The notes beneath the pieces are model-generated. The model did not search any database, had not been told where the DNA came from, and saw only the letters and a list, made by a program, of their open reading frames with translations. Shown here piece after piece: positions 46,553-56,122 of a DNA stretch of 64,000 nt; position 1 is the first letter of the stretch; every line of letters begins with the position of its first letter. This stretch comes from Lachnospiraceae bacterium NK4A144. Lineage in GTDB: Bacteria; Bacillota; Clostridia; Lachnospirales; Lachnospiraceae. A program made the position numbers and the translations under genes. The stretch spans positions 16,394 to 80,393 of the forward strand of contig AUJT01000019.1 in the NCBI GenBank assembly GCA_000424365.1, written 5' to 3'.

Positions 46553-46652
46553 CTATTGCTGGACTTATAAGATTAAGTTATAGATGGTATAAGGCTAAGC
46601 TATAACGCTTTCTTGAATAACATTAAGTGAACTGAGAGGTGTAACTTAGATT

Positions 46653-47729
46653 ATGCTTATAGATGAAATAAAAAAATACAATGCCTATGTAATATACGGT
46701 GCTCAAGTGGTTGCTGTAGGAACAAGGGAAGCAGTGAAATATCTTACAGGAAAGGAACCAAAGTGCTTTGCAGTTGGTAATAGTTCAGGGAATTCTACAT
46801 ACCCAATGGGGAATCCGGAGTCGATTGACGGTATAAAAGTCGTTCCTATAGAGGATGTTCTGAAGGATACATTTATAGTAGTTGCTGTTACGGAACTTAT
46901 CCAAAAGGAAGTATTACCGTTTTTGGAATCGCAAGGATATAAGAACGTATTTCCTATGACTCAGCATGAAGAATTTCTTCTGATGTCCGAGTATTACAAA
47001 CAGATCGGGAAATTCCCGGTAATAGACAATGCTGCTACTGCTACTGACGGTACGCAGGATTTGGCAATTTATGAAGTGAAAAATGACCGAGATAAAGCTT
47101 TGGATTTTCATCCGGAGCTTTTTTCTTATGAAAAAACTATTCAAGCCGGAGCTGCATTAGCAGATGTGTCAATAGCAGATATACATGACGATACCGGAAT
47201 CAATATCTCCAAGAAGAACCGTATGTACTGTGAGATGTCAGCAGTTTACTGGATTTGGAAGAATACTGATCATGACTGGATAGGGATTGAGCATTATCGA
47301 AGGCATTTGCTTGTGAAACCAGAAATGCTTAAGTGTGATATCGATGTTATTATGCCGCTTCCAAGAATTTGTTATCCACATGAGATGGCACAATTTTTGA
47401 GATTTACTACAGAGGATGTCATGAATGCGCTTTTCAAGGCTTTAGAGGCATTACATCCTGAAGAGTATGAAAATTATAAGAGTATACTTTTTGGCAAGTA
47501 TCAGTACACCTATGACATGGTCTGTGCAAGACGGTATGTATTTGATAATTACTGCCGCTGGTTTTTCGAAATCACAGAATATATGGAGCGAGAGTTTGGT
47601 AGCTCTGTGCCGGAACTATTAAATACCAGAGCATTATCATATGTCGCTGAGGTTCTGACAAATCTGTATTTTATGTCTCACCAAAAGGATCTTAGGATCA
47701 GACATGTGGAGATGGCGATATATACATAA
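46653..47729 (+). CDS. DUF4422 glycosyltransferase-like protein with N-terminal Rossmann-like module
   Basis: Residues about 8-110 are the module (AYVIYGAQVVAVGTREAVKYL, CFAVGNSSGN, TFIVVAVTELIQKEVL), here with a less glycine-rich first loop. The remainder is DUF4422: LADVSIADIHDDTGINISKKN, EMSAVYWIWKNT, WIGIEHYRRHL and ARRYVFDNYCRWFFEI. DUF4422 proteins occur in capsule clusters and are believed to be transferases. The upstream 100-bp gap shows no clear promoter or terminator. Confidence 0.78.
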   Translation: MLIDEIKKYNAYVIYGAQVVAVGTREAVKYLTGKEPKCFAVGNSSGNSTYPMGNPESIDGIKVVPIEDVLKDTFIVVAVTELIQKEVLPFLESQGYKNVFPMTQHEEFLLMSEYYKQIGKFPVIDNAATATDGTQDLAIYEVKNDRDKALDFHPELFSYEKTIQAGAALADVSIADIHDDTGINISKKNRMYCEMSAVYWIWKNTDHDWIGIEHYRRHLLVKPEMLKCDIDVIMPLPRICYPHEMAQFLRFTTEDVMNALFKALEALHPEEYENYKSILFGKYQYTYDMVCARRYVFDNYCRWFFEITEYMEREFGSSVPELLNTRALSYVAEVLTNLYFMSHQKDLRIRHVEMAIYT

Positions 47730-47807
47730 AAAGGATATGAAGTATATTTGGATGCTATTCATGAATAAATTGAAGATTTTGTGTTTTCCAGAAATGGGGG
47801 CAATGGG

Positions 47808-48740
47808 ATGAAGCGAATACTTGTCACCGGAGGCGCAGGTTTTATCGGTTCTCATCTTTGCGAAAGACTTGTAAAAGAGGGTAATGATGTAATATGTGTA
47901 GATAATTTCTTCACTGGATCAAAGAAGAATATTGAGAAGCTGTTTGAATGTCACAATTTTGAATTGATTCGTCATGATGTGACGAAGGAATTACTTGTGG
48001 AAGTTGATCAAGTTTATAATCTTGCTTGCCCTGCATCACCGGTACATTATCAGTATGATCCGGTTAAGACTATCAATACTTCCGTAATGGGAGCCATAAA
48101 TATGCTGGAGTTGGCAAAGGCGGTGCGTGCGAGAGTTCTACAAGCTTCAACCAGTGAAGTTTATGGTGATCCTGCAGTGCATCCGCAGCCTGAAGAGTAT
48201 TGGGGAAATGTAAATCCTATAGGAATACGATCCTGTTACGATGAGGGAAAACGTGTAGCGGAGACTTTATTCTTTGATTACCATAGACAGTATAGTGTGG
48301 ACATTAAGGTGATTCGCATTTTTAATACCTATGGACCAAATATGAGCACTAACGATGGACGAGTGGTATCGAATTTTATTGTTCAGGCACTGAAAGGTGA
48401 TGACATTACAATTTATGGCAATGGTACTCAGACCAGAAGCTTTTGTTATGTGGATGATCTGGTGGAAGGTATGATCCGGATGATGAACAGTCGTGATGGA
48501 TTCACAGGACCTGTTAATCTTGGAAATCCCAGGGAGTTTAATATGTTGGCGCTGGCAGAGAAGGTTATTAAGTTGACAGGAAGTAAGTCGAAGATCATAT
48601 ACAAGGAGCTTCCGGCGGATGACCCGACACAGCGAAAACCGGTTATTGACCTTGCAAAGAAGGAGCTCGATTGGGAACCGACAATTCCGCTTGATAAAGG
48701 GTTAGAGAAAACCATCGAGTATTTTAGAAGTGTGGTGTGA
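47808..48740 (+). CDS. UDP-glucuronate decarboxylase (UDP-xylose synthase)
   Basis: An extended SDR with [39 protein letters not shown], active-site STSEVYGDP, the family-specific [19 protein letters not shown] and [19 protein letters not shown]. That set separates UXS from 4-epimerases. The enzyme oxidises and decarboxylates UDP-glucuronate to UDP-xylose, a donor for a pentose in the polymer. GGGGG 7 bases before ATG 47808 decides the start. It is the last gene of the operon; a strong terminator follows. Confidence 0.92.
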   Translation: MKRILVTGGAGFIGSHLCERLVKEGNDVICVDNFFTGSKKNIEKLFECHNFELIRHDVTKELLVEVDQVYNLACPASPVHYQYDPVKTINTSVMGAINMLELAKAVRARVLQASTSEVYGDPAVHPQPEEYWGNVNPIGIRSCYDEGKRVAETLFFDYHRQYSVDIKVIRIFNTYGPNMSTNDGRVVSNFIVQALKGDDITIYGNGTQTRSFCYVDDLVEGMIRMMNSRDGFTGPVNLGNPREFNMLALAEKVIKLTGSKSKIIYKELPADDPTQRKPVIDLAKKELDWEPTIPLDKGLEKTIEYFRSVV

Positions 48741-48757
48741 CATAATTATTGAAAAAT

Positions 48758-48817
48758 GAGGCGGCTCTGAAAATGCAGAGGATCTTTAATCCTTGCAGCT
48801 TTCAGCCGCCTCTTTTT
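48758..48817 (+). terminator. Strong rho-independent terminator ending the glycan operon
   Basis: GAGGCGGCT...TGAAA pairs with TTTC..AGCCGCCTC (48758-48770 with about 48799-48812). An inner TGCA/AGGAT stem-loop adds to it, followed by TTTTT at 48813-48817. An IS66 element has inserted right at the end of the T tract. Confidence 0.88.
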
Positions 48818-48983
48818 GTTTATGAGTAAGCGTAATGTATGCCCCCGGATTCCCATGCAGCTGATTTTTCTTCATAATGGTGTCGAAATCCGATCTGCCA
48901 CATTGGCAGGTTGGAAAAATTTACTTTCATATTGTCTAAACGTTGGAAAAATTTACTTCCAATGTGCCAAGGAAGGAGATTCG

Positions 48984-49379
48984 ATGCCCAAAGCTCTTTT
49001 TAAGTCTGACGATGAATTGTTTGAAGCAATCCAAAGATGTCGTACCAGTGGTATGACCGATAAAGATTGGTGTGCTGCTAATGGAATCAGCCAAACCGCT
49101 CTTTATAGATATATCAGGAAATTGAAGAAAAAGTCGTATGAGATTCCGAATCATCCCAAGTTCAAGAAACAGGAAGTTGTTCCTGTTCAGATTATTCCGG
49201 ACGAACAAGAATCTTTGACATCAACTGTGCCGAATCAGGATATGATACCACGACATGATGTAAGCGCTCATCAAAGTGGTATTCATATATCCTGCGGAAG
49301 CTTTCGTGTTGATATAGATAATCATGCTGATCCAAATACATTGCAGGATACGTTAATGATCCTGCGAAGACTGTGTTAG
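48984..49379 (+). CDS. tnpA: IS66 accessory protein TnpA (IS66-a)
   Basis: This 131-aa protein has the helix-turn-helix region LFEAIQRCRTSGMTDKDWCA followed by ANGISQTALYRYIRKLKKK, as usual for IS66 TnpA. AAGGAG at 48973-48978 with 5-base spacing selects ATG 48984 over the longer 48816 frame, which would begin outside the element's left end. The stop overlaps tnpB. Its role in transposition is known to be required but is not enzymatic. Confidence 0.88.
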   Translation: MPKALFKSDDELFEAIQRCRTSGMTDKDWCAANGISQTALYRYIRKLKKKSYEIPNHPKFKKQEVVPVQIIPDEQESLTSTVPNQDMIPRHDVSAHQSGIHISCGSFRVDIDNHADPNTLQDTLMILRRLC

Positions 49380-49726
49380 GTGATCTGTCCGGCGTCAAAA
49401 ATATCTACCTGGTGACCGGATACACTGATATTCGAAAGAGTATAGATGGTCTTATGGCTATCGTTCGAGATTCGTTTTCAATGGATCCTTTTGAAAACAG
49501 TGTTTATCTTTTCTGCGGACGCAGGGGCGATAGATTAAAAGCGCTTCACCATGAAAAAGATGGGTTCTGTATGTTATACAAACGATTAGATAGTGGTCGT
49601 TTTCAATGGCCAAGGAACAGATCCGAGGTGAGACCTCTTTCACGAAGGGAATTCAGATGGCTTATGGAAGGGTTAACAATCGATCAGCCTAAAGCGATAC
49701 AACCCTCTTCTGCCAGAGATTTCTGA
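49373..49726 (+). CDS. tnpB: IS66 accessory protein TnpB (IS66-a)
   Basis: The IS66 Orf2 pattern is complete: IYLVTGYTDIRKSIDGLMAI, SVYLFCGRRGDRLKALHHEKDG and FCMLYKRLDSGRFQWPRN. It starts at GTG 49373, overlapping the tnpA stop by 7 bases, the translational coupling typical of IS66. About 117 aa, normal length. Confidence 0.9.
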   Translation: MLGDLSGVKNIYLVTGYTDIRKSIDGLMAIVRDSFSMDPFENSVYLFCGRRGDRLKALHHEKDGFCMLYKRLDSGRFQWPRNRSEVRPLSRREFRWLMEGLTIDQPKAIQPSSARDF

Positions 49727-49863
49727 TAGAAAATATGTCCAAAAAAATGTGCTCAAACGAGTATAAAAACGTCGATTTTAAGCGGATTTAAGGGAGTGAG
49801 AGCTTTTTAAATACACTGATATGAAGTATAATTATAGGTAAGAAATGAAAGGAATCTTACCTG

Positions 49864-51519
49864 ATGATACCGACTGGGATTGAAGAAAAACTGAATAAGT
49901 TACTGGAGTCCCAGGAAGAACTTCTGACTCTGCAAAAGCAGAATACAGAGCAGTTAAAGACTATTACAGATCTTAATGAGAAGATTGCTTCGCAGGCTCA
50001 GACTATTGCTGAACAGGCTGAAACTATAGCTTATCTGAAAAAAGTAATCTTTGGTTCCAAAAGTGAGAAATCCAAAAACTTCAACATCCCCGGACAGCTG
50101 AGTCTATTTGGCGATGAAACACCGGAAGATGTTGAAATTGAAAAAGAGATTTCATCCTATAAAAGGAAAGAGCCTCGTAAAAATAAGTCTACAAACGAAG
50201 AAATCTATAAGAACCTGCCATCGGAAAAGCGGCTCATACCTGTAAGTCCGGAAGATCGGATCTGCCCTAACTGTAAGGGTGAGATGGAGCATCTTGGCGA
50301 AAAGTTTGTCAGAGATGAGATTGAGATCATTCCTGCGCAGATCAAACACATAAAAGTTTATCAGGAGACCGTGATCTGCAGGCATTGCAACGGTGAAAAT
50401 GATGAATCTTCAGTAATAGTAAGTGCTAAAGTTCCTGAGGGATTGATCAAAGGAAGTCCGGCTACACCTTCAATTGTTGCGTTTATAACATATATGAAGT
50501 ATATAAATGCAGTTCCGCTGTACAGGCAGGAAAAGAGCTTCTTACAGGATGGAGCAAAGATTCCGCGTGCTACGATGTCCAATTGGATCATAACCTGTGC
50601 TGATAAATATTTCAGACCTGTCTATGAACGACTGCACCATTATCTGATGGATAGGATATTGATCTGTATGGACGAGACTCCGTGTCAGGTTCTTAAAGAG
50701 AAAGGAAAGACACCACAGTCTAAATCCTATATGTGGCTGTATTGCACTGGAAACGATGGACTTCCTCCCATCGCGATGTATGAATATCAGCCATCAAGGC
50801 ATGGAGAACATGCTAAAGAATTCCTAAGGGAATTCAAAGGAAAGTATGCCGTATGTGACGGATATCAGGGATATAATAAACTCTCTGAAAAAATCACAAG
50901 ATGCGGTTGCCTTGCTCATGTTCGGAGGAAATGGGCAGATGCAATCCCGGCTGCCAGAAAAAAGGCAGGCCCGAACGGGACAGCTATTCAGGCAGAAATC
51001 GGATTTGATTTCTGCAACCAGCTCTTTGAGAAAGAGAGAGAGTTGAGTGGGACAGATGATCCCGAACGAAGAAAACAGATACGGGAAAAAGAAGAACCTG
51101 ATATCTGGGAAAAATTTTGGAAATGGCTTGATACGATCCATGCCTCTGACGGAAGCCGTCTGGGCAAGGCTGTTAATTATACCCAAAACCAAAAGCCATA
51201 TCTTATGAATTATTTGCTGGATGAACGTATCCCGATTTCTAATAATTTCGCCGAGAACAGCGCTCGTCCTTATGCTGTCGGAAGGAAGAACTTTCTGTTC
51301 CATAACTCTACCGACGGAGCCGAAACCAGTGCTATTATATACAGCCTGGTTGAAAGTGCAAAACGAAACAATCTGAATGTGCTGAAATATCTGGAAACGG
51401 TGTTGATCGAAATGATGGACTACAACAATGAGCCCGAAAACATTGATGCATTGATGCCATGGACAGATAAAATGAAAACAGCTTGCTCTACAGACCAGAA
51501 AAATGACGATGAAAAATGA
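49864..51519 (+). CDS. tnpC: IS66 DDE transposase TnpC (IS66-a)
   Basis: A full-length 551-aa transposase: N-terminal leucine-zipper-like coil (QNTEQLKTITDLNEKIASQ), a zinc-ribbon CPNCKGEM...CRHC, then the DDE core with ICMDETPCQV, YAVCDGYQGYN and the NNFAENSARPYAVGRKNFLF Glu region. GCLAHVRRKWADA marks the conserved point at which the other two IS66 tnpC copies in this window are cut by the RIT element. No frameshift seen. Confidence 0.93.
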   Translation: MIPTGIEEKLNKLLESQEELLTLQKQNTEQLKTITDLNEKIASQAQTIAEQAETIAYLKKVIFGSKSEKSKNFNIPGQLSLFGDETPEDVEIEKEISSYKRKEPRKNKSTNEEIYKNLPSEKRLIPVSPEDRICPNCKGEMEHLGEKFVRDEIEIIPAQIKHIKVYQETVICRHCNGENDESSVIVSAKVPEGLIKGSPATPSIVAFITYMKYINAVPLYRQEKSFLQDGAKIPRATMSNWIITCADKYFRPVYERLHHYLMDRILICMDETPCQVLKEKGKTPQSKSYMWLYCTGNDGLPPIAMYEYQPSRHGEHAKEFLREFKGKYAVCDGYQGYNKLSEKITRCGCLAHVRRKWADAIPAARKKAGPNGTAIQAEIGFDFCNQLFEKERELSGTDDPERRKQIREKEEPDIWEKFWKWLDTIHASDGSRLGKAVNYTQNQKPYLMNYLLDERIPISNNFAENSARPYAVGRKNFLFHNSTDGAETSAIIYSLVESAKRNNLNVLKYLETVLIEMMDYNNEPENIDALMPWTDKMKTACSTDQKNDDEK

Positions 51520-51689
51520 AAGCGAAATGCATTTCCGAGGATTTCTACCCGGTGTAATACATTTCGCTTACGTTTATGATGATTAAACATATATATCGTG
51601 CAGGACGATATAAGGTAAACGCTTCATAGTCCGTACATAGAAATCTGTTCTTCTTTCATAGATAATTCAAATAGTGAAAGAAATGTTTG

Positions 51690-51734
51690 AAAAGTTGAAA
51701 AAGATTACAAACTTTTCACACTTTTTCAACTTTT
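51690..51734. repeat. 13-bp inverted repeat in the IS66-b leader
   Basis: AAAAGTTGAAAAA (51690-51702) and TTTTTCAACTTTT (51722-51734) form a hairpin. A competing TGAAAAGTT/AACTTTTCA pairing is nested in it. It lies between the element end and tnpA and may block read-in transcription or translation. Confidence 0.5.
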
Positions 51735-51758
51735 AACACCCTATGAAAAGAGAATCAG

Positions 51759-52118
51759 ATGAAAACAAGTAAAAAAGTAGCCGAGATACGCATGAATCAA
51801 TGGGCTGATATAATCCAGGATCGACTCAATAGCGGTAAGACCATCAACGAATACTGTAAGGAACATCAGTTATCCAGAAATGCTTACCTTTACTGGCTAA
51901 GAAAACTTAGAGAACGAGCTGTCTGCGATAACTCAACCTTTGCAGAATTACCTGCACCGGTTGAAAATGTATCTGAAGTCATTTCTGAAGAGGTTTCAGT
52001 ATCTGACGCTAGCTCATCTCTTTCCATCGAAATCAACGGCATTAAGATCGTTATTAATGAAACCACAAACAAGCGTCTTCTTGCTATGGCGTGTGAGGTT
52101 GCAGCCCATGTTAAATGA
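51759..52118 (+). CDS. tnpA: IS66 accessory protein TnpA (IS66-b)
   Basis: A 119-aa IS66 TnpA with RMNQWADIIQDRLNSGKTINEY and HQLSRNAYLYWLRKLRER, then a variable acidic middle and the C-terminal INGIKIVINETTNKRLLAM strand typical of this protein. It differs clearly from the IS66-a TnpA, so this is a separate IS66 lineage. The stop overlaps tnpB by 11 bases. Confidence 0.82.
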   Translation: MKTSKKVAEIRMNQWADIIQDRLNSGKTINEYCKEHQLSRNAYLYWLRKLRERAVCDNSTFAELPAPVENVSEVISEEVSVSDASSSLSIEINGIKIVINETTNKRLLAMACEVAAHVK

Positions 52119-52479
52119 TGCAGAATCCTGTCGTTTCAAGAAGATATATATCGCCTTAGGCTACACTGATCTTAGGCGTGGAATAGATGGACTGGCTCAG
52201 ATCATCAAATGTCAGTTTCATCTTGACCCGTATGATAAAAACACTCTGTTCCTATTCTGCGGAAGACGAACAGACCGCATCAAGGGACTCCTCTGGGAAG
52301 GAGATGGATTTCTTCTCCTTTACAAGAGACTCGGAAGCGGTGGTGCCTTCAACTGGCCAAGAACTACAAATGATGTTCTTGCCATAACCCCGGATCAGTA
52401 CCGCGCTTTGATGCAGGGGCTGGAAATCATTGCCAGACACCCCATCACAGAAATCGATGGCAGCCGGTTACTTGTTTGA
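52108..52479 (+). CDS. tnpB: IS66 accessory protein TnpB (IS66-b)
   Basis: Complete Orf2 signature: IYIALGYTDLRRGIDGLAQI, LFLFCGRRTDRIKGLLWEGDG and FLLLYKRLGSGGAFNWPR. ATG 52108 inside the tnpA end gives 123 aa. The upstream longer frame from 51940 is out of place. The following 270 bp to tnpC hold no gene. Confidence 0.87.
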   Translation: MLNDAESCRFKKIYIALGYTDLRRGIDGLAQIIKCQFHLDPYDKNTLFLFCGRRTDRIKGLLWEGDGFLLLYKRLGSGGAFNWPRTTNDVLAITPDQYRALMQGLEIIARHPITEIDGSRLLV

Positions 52480-52750
52480 TCATTGTGCAAAAGGTAGAAC
52501 TTTTTGTTATTCAAATGCCCTTCTGATCAGCTTTTCATAAGGGCTTCCACGTCGCCATATAAGGCGGTTCGAATCTTTAAATCGGAGATATTTGTCCGTT
52601 TTCATTTTTATTGTACCTTTCATTTACATACTCTCATCGAGTCTGTAAAAATGCCTGAAACACAGGCAAAATGACGAATTCAGAGCTTTGTCTGATTCGA
52701 AAAAACATGCTGTATTCGTTATAATGGTTATAGAGAAAAGGAATACCATT

Positions 52751-53786
52751 ATGACGATCAAATATACAGAACAACAACTGAATAGGCTTACAAAGGCTGA
52801 TATCATCCAGCTTTTCATGAGTCAGCAGGAGCAGCTTGATAGTATCGATAAAAAACTTCAGCTTGTTCTGGAACAATTAGCTGACATGAACAGACGTCGT
52901 TATGGTCGTTCCACTGAAAAAAAGTGATCCTGTCGATTGTGAGCAGATATCTTTCAAAGAAGTTGACGGACAGATTGTCTTTTTTAATGAAGCTGAAGCC
53001 GTTGTTGATCAGGCTGGTGAAGCTGACGAAGAGGATGAAATAACCGTTACCAGAAAGCGCGGGCGTAAGAAAAAAGGTAAGCGCGAAGAAGATCTTTCCG
53101 GTCTTGAGGCAAAGGTTATTAAACATGCCCTGTCTGCCGAGAAGCTCCGTGATATTTTCGGTGACGAAGAATGGACTTGTTTGAAAGATGAGATCAGTAA
53201 CAAGTATGGGTTTACTCCGGCACAGGTATATCGAGAGGAGCATCACATCGCGGTTTATAAAGGAAAGAAAACCGGACGTATCGTCAAAGCACCGCACCCT
53301 CATTGGCTGCTCAAAACCAGCCTTGTTTCCTCATCTATGGAAGCTGCTGTGATCAATGCCAAGTACACGAATGCTGTTCCGCTGTACCGTCAGGAGCAGG
53401 AATTCAACAGGAGAGGAATCAAGGTAACACGAACAGATCTTGCCCGTTGGACTATCAAATGTGCTGAACTGTATCTGTCTGTCCTGTATGATGTTCTTTG
53501 CGAAAAAGTCTACACTCATCATGTCATTCAGGCGGATGAAACACCGGTATTGGTGAATCATGACGGACGCGATGCCGGAGCCAAAAGTTATATGTGGGTT
53601 TATCGAACCAGACGAATGAACAATAAAAATCAGATCGTCATCTATCAATATCAGAAAACCCGCAATGCAAGTCATCCTCGTGAATTCCTAAAGGGATTCA
53701 ATGGTATCTGCGTAACTGATGGCTATCAGGTCTACCATACCATCGCTGATGAAAGAGAAGACCTGACGATTGCAGGATGCTGGGCA
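52751..53786 (+). pseudogene. tnpC: IS66 transposase tnpC (IS66-b), frameshifted and cut by the RIT element
   Basis: The N-terminal coil (MTIKYTEQQLNRLTKADIIQ, DMNRRRYGRSTEK) hits a stop at 52925-52927. Removing one A from the A7 run at 52918-52924 would rejoin it to SDPVDCEQISFKEVDGQ in the next frame. The zinc and DDE parts then continue (IQADETPVLVNHDG, GICVTDGYQVYHTIADE) to AGCWAH, where the RIT element starts. The final catalytic Glu region is missing, so the gene is inactive. Confidence 0.88.
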
Positions 53787-53811
53787 CATTATCCGAGAAG
53801 TATTGTTATTC
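53787..53811 (+). repeat. RIT left terminal inverted repeat
   Basis: 25 bp beginning CATTATCCGAGAAGTATTG, identical to the complement of 57203-57227. An 11-bp inverted pair, TGTTATTCAAG/CTTGAATAACA (about 53804-53814 and about 53868-53878), follows and may bind recombinase subunits. Confidence 0.85.
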
Positions 53812-53928
53812 AAGCAAACATTTATAAAACAGCTTGAATACTGTGTTTGTCATCAGTTTTCTTGAATAACAGTAGCGCCATTTTAAAATGAAGATGTAAC
53901 TAGTCATCTCGTTTTAAAGGAGGCGCCT

Positions 53929-55152
53929 ATGGAAAATAATGCCATGCCTTTTGCTGATCTGATGAATGCAGTTATTGATCAGCTAAAAAACAAGAAATAC
54001 ATGGATTCGACTTTGATTATCTATCGAAGAATTTACAATCGAATTCAGAAATTTCTCACAGAGCGCGGAACAGATGTATATACGCATGATCTTGGCAAAG
54101 CATTTATCGATAGTTTAAATGTTTGTAAGTCCACGCTTTCTTCTTACATCTGCGCTGTACGCAGGTTGGATGACTTCATTGATGGAAAACAGTACAGATG
54201 CCATCATGATAATCAAAGGCTTGAAGTACCGCCAGAGTTTTCGGATATTTTATCTGAGTATCTTCATGAATGTGAACAAAACGGTAATAAACCAACGACA
54301 GTTTTGTCTAAAGAAAGAGCCTGTGTTGTTTTCTTGAAGCAAGTGGTTATTAATGGCTGTTTTGATCTGTCGAAGCTGGATGCAATAATTATTACATATG
54401 CATTGCTTGCTTTTTCTAACAAAGATAATTATGCCCGTGTCCGACAGTTTCTGCAGTATCTTTTTGAAAAAGGTATTACAAAAGTGGATTTTTCGGGAAT
54501 AGTTCCGCATTATAAACGGAAAATTCCGCTACCTACAGTATATACTCCAGAAGAAATATACCGAACAGAAACTGCTATTGATACAGGAACTGTGATCGGC
54601 AAGAGAAATCTGGCAATTATCCGTTTGGCTTCACGAATGGGATTAAGAGCTGGTGACATTACAGCACTTAAGTTATCAGAAATTGATTTTAGAAGAGGAT
54701 ATATTTCTATTACCCAGGAGAAGACAAATGTTCCGCTTTCGCTTCAAATGCCATGCGAGGTTTCTGAAGCATTGACAGTGCACCTTGAAAACGATATATA
54801 CTCCTTAGAAGACGGATATGTTTTCCATAGCATGACTGCACCATATGGACGAATAACAACAAGCATAATACGCCATGTGTTAAATGAATGTCTCCACAGT
54901 GCAGATATCAATATCGCAGGAAGGAAACATGGTACGCATGCGCTAAGATCTTCGCTTGCCAGTTCAATGGTAAATGATGGCGCATCATATGAAGTAGTCA
55001 GGCGCATACTGGGTCACACTGACCCAGATGTTATAAAACGATATGCAAAAGCAGATATCGAAAATCTCAGGTTATGTGCTATAGATCCTCCGCCTGCATC
55101 AGGACGATTTCTTGAATACCTCTCTTGCAAGGAGGTGATCAGCCATGTTTAA
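53929..55152 (+). CDS. ritA: RIT tyrosine recombinase A
   Basis: A 407-aa phage-integrase-type recombinase. An N-terminal SAM-like DNA-binding region (YRRIYNRIQKFLTERG) precedes the catalytic domain: Arg I in ASRMGLRAGDITALKLSEID, Lys in ITQEKTNVPLSL, HALRSSLASSMV, LGHTDPDVIKRYAKAD with the nucleophilic Tyr. AGGAGG at about 53918 precedes the ATG. The stop overlaps ritB by 8 bases. RIT recombinases probably work together on the element ends; how they divide the work is not known. Confidence 0.88.
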   Translation: MENNAMPFADLMNAVIDQLKNKKYMDSTLIIYRRIYNRIQKFLTERGTDVYTHDLGKAFIDSLNVCKSTLSSYICAVRRLDDFIDGKQYRCHHDNQRLEVPPEFSDILSEYLHECEQNGNKPTTVLSKERACVVFLKQVVINGCFDLSKLDAIIITYALLAFSNKDNYARVRQFLQYLFEKGITKVDFSGIVPHYKRKIPLPTVYTPEEIYRTETAIDTGTVIGKRNLAIIRLASRMGLRAGDITALKLSEIDFRRGYISITQEKTNVPLSLQMPCEVSEALTVHLENDIYSLEDGYVFHSMTAPYGRITTSIIRHVLNECLHSADINIAGRKHGTHALRSSLASSMVNDGASYEVVRRILGHTDPDVIKRYAKADIENLRLCAIDPPPASGRFLEYLSCKEVISHV

Positions 55153-56122
55153 GAGCATCTATGCTGACAAGCTGTCTCAGTATTATGACTTACGTAGTGA
55201 AGACTTAAGTGACAGTGCAAGAAAACATGAATTGTGTTATCTAAAGCGCTTTGATGCATTTGTTCATGACCGATTATCTTCAAATGGTGGTTTGTCAGAA
55301 GCCTTCATTAGCAGATGGGTAAGATCACTTTCTGGAAAAAGCAGCTCTGTAGAGAATGAAGTAATTGTAATCCGCCAGTTTCTAAACTATCTAAACCTGT
55401 CTGGTGAGCATGCATTTATACCACCTGTACCTAAAGTTCATGAAGATTATATGCCATATATCTTTAGTGACACTGAGTTAGAAGAGATTTTTGATTCTGC
55501 TGATAACGTTATCCAGAAAGATTCCAAAGCAGATCCATATCTGGTTATAGAGTTTCCGGTTGTGGTCAGACTCTTATACAGTTGTGGCCTTAGAATAGGA
55601 GAAACTTTACGTATAGATATGGCAGATGTTGATCTGGAGAACGGAATACTCAGACTACTAAATACAAAAGGCAACAAACATCGCATAGTTCCTATGTCAT
55701 ACTCTATGACGGATATCCTGACCCTTTATTGCATGGCAATGGGAATATATGGAACAAACGCAGGATGGCTTTTTCCGTCATTCAAGTCTGATGATCATAT
55801 ATCTGAAAAGGCTATAAAGCGAAGGTTCGAAATGGTGCTGAAGGATAATGGAATCCGGCTTGAAAATCGTAAAAAATACGAACGTGGTCCGTGTCTGCAT
55901 TGTATGAGGCATGTGTTTGCATTTAAATCATTTGCACAAGCCGAGCGTTGTGGACGGCATCTAGACGATACCGTACCATTTTTGTCTATCTATTTAGGAC
56001 ATGAAAGTATTAATGAAACCTCTAAGTATCTGAAGTTCAGCAATGAGCTTTATCCTGAGTCCATAGAAGCTTTCGGAAGCTATATGAGCGGATTATTACC
56101 GGAGGTGGATTATGAAACGTAA
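55145..56122 (+). CDS. ritB: RIT tyrosine recombinase B
   Basis: A 325-aa tyrosine recombinase: Arg I in LYSCGLRIGETLRIDMADVD, Lys in LLNTKGNKHRIVPMS, CLHCMRHVFAFKSFAQ and YLGHESINETSKYLKFSN with the nucleophile Tyr. An unusual Cys pair CLHC precedes the His-x-x-Arg box. GGAGGTGATC upstream is the ribosome site, embedded in the end of ritA. It overlaps ritC by 11 bases. Confidence 0.88.
   Translation: MFKSIYADKLSQYYDLRSEDLSDSARKHELCYLKRFDAFVHDRLSSNGGLSEAFISRWVRSLSGKSSSVENEVIVIRQFLNYLNLSGEHAFIPPVPKVHEDYMPYIFSDTELEEIFDSADNVIQKDSKADPYLVIEFPVVVRLLYSCGLRIGETLRIDMADVDLENGILRLLNTKGNKHRIVPMSYSMTDILTLYCMAMGIYGTNAGWLFPSFKSDDHISEKAIKRRFEMVLKDNGIRLENRKKYERGPCLHCMRHVFAFKSFAQAERCGRHLDDTVPFLSIYLGHESINETSKYLKFSNELYPESIEAFGSYMSGLLPEVDYET

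Larger units (their letters stand above)
48826..51571 (+). mobile_element. Intact IS66-family element (IS66-a) with 8-bp target duplication
   Basis: Terminal inverted repeats begin GTAAGCG at both ends (left GTAAGCGTAATGTATG; right, complemented, GTAAGCGAAATGTATT). The 8-bp direct repeat GTTTATGA flanks it at 48818-48825 and 51572-51579. It carries tnpA, tnpB and tnpC with complete frames. All IS66 hallmarks are met, so this copy is probably recent and functional. Confidence 0.95.
51615..53786 (+). mobile_element. Partial IS66-family element IS66-b (5' part)
   Basis: A left end candidate, GTAAACGCTTCATAG, begins at 51615. tnpA, tnpB and a damaged tnpC follow on the + strand. The element stops after the GCWAH codons of tnpC, where the RIT element begins. 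The 3' half and right terminus are missing. Confidence 0.7.

Noticed and set aside
50824..51303. 159-aa minus-strand ORF inside IS66-a tnpC
   Set aside because: It overlaps the catalytic core of tnpC and reads as low-complexity hydrophobic shadow sequence.
52915..52927. Programmed frameshift in the A7 run of IS66-b tnpC
   Set aside because: IS66 tnpC is normally made from one frame, and this copy is also truncated, so a random indel is more likely.
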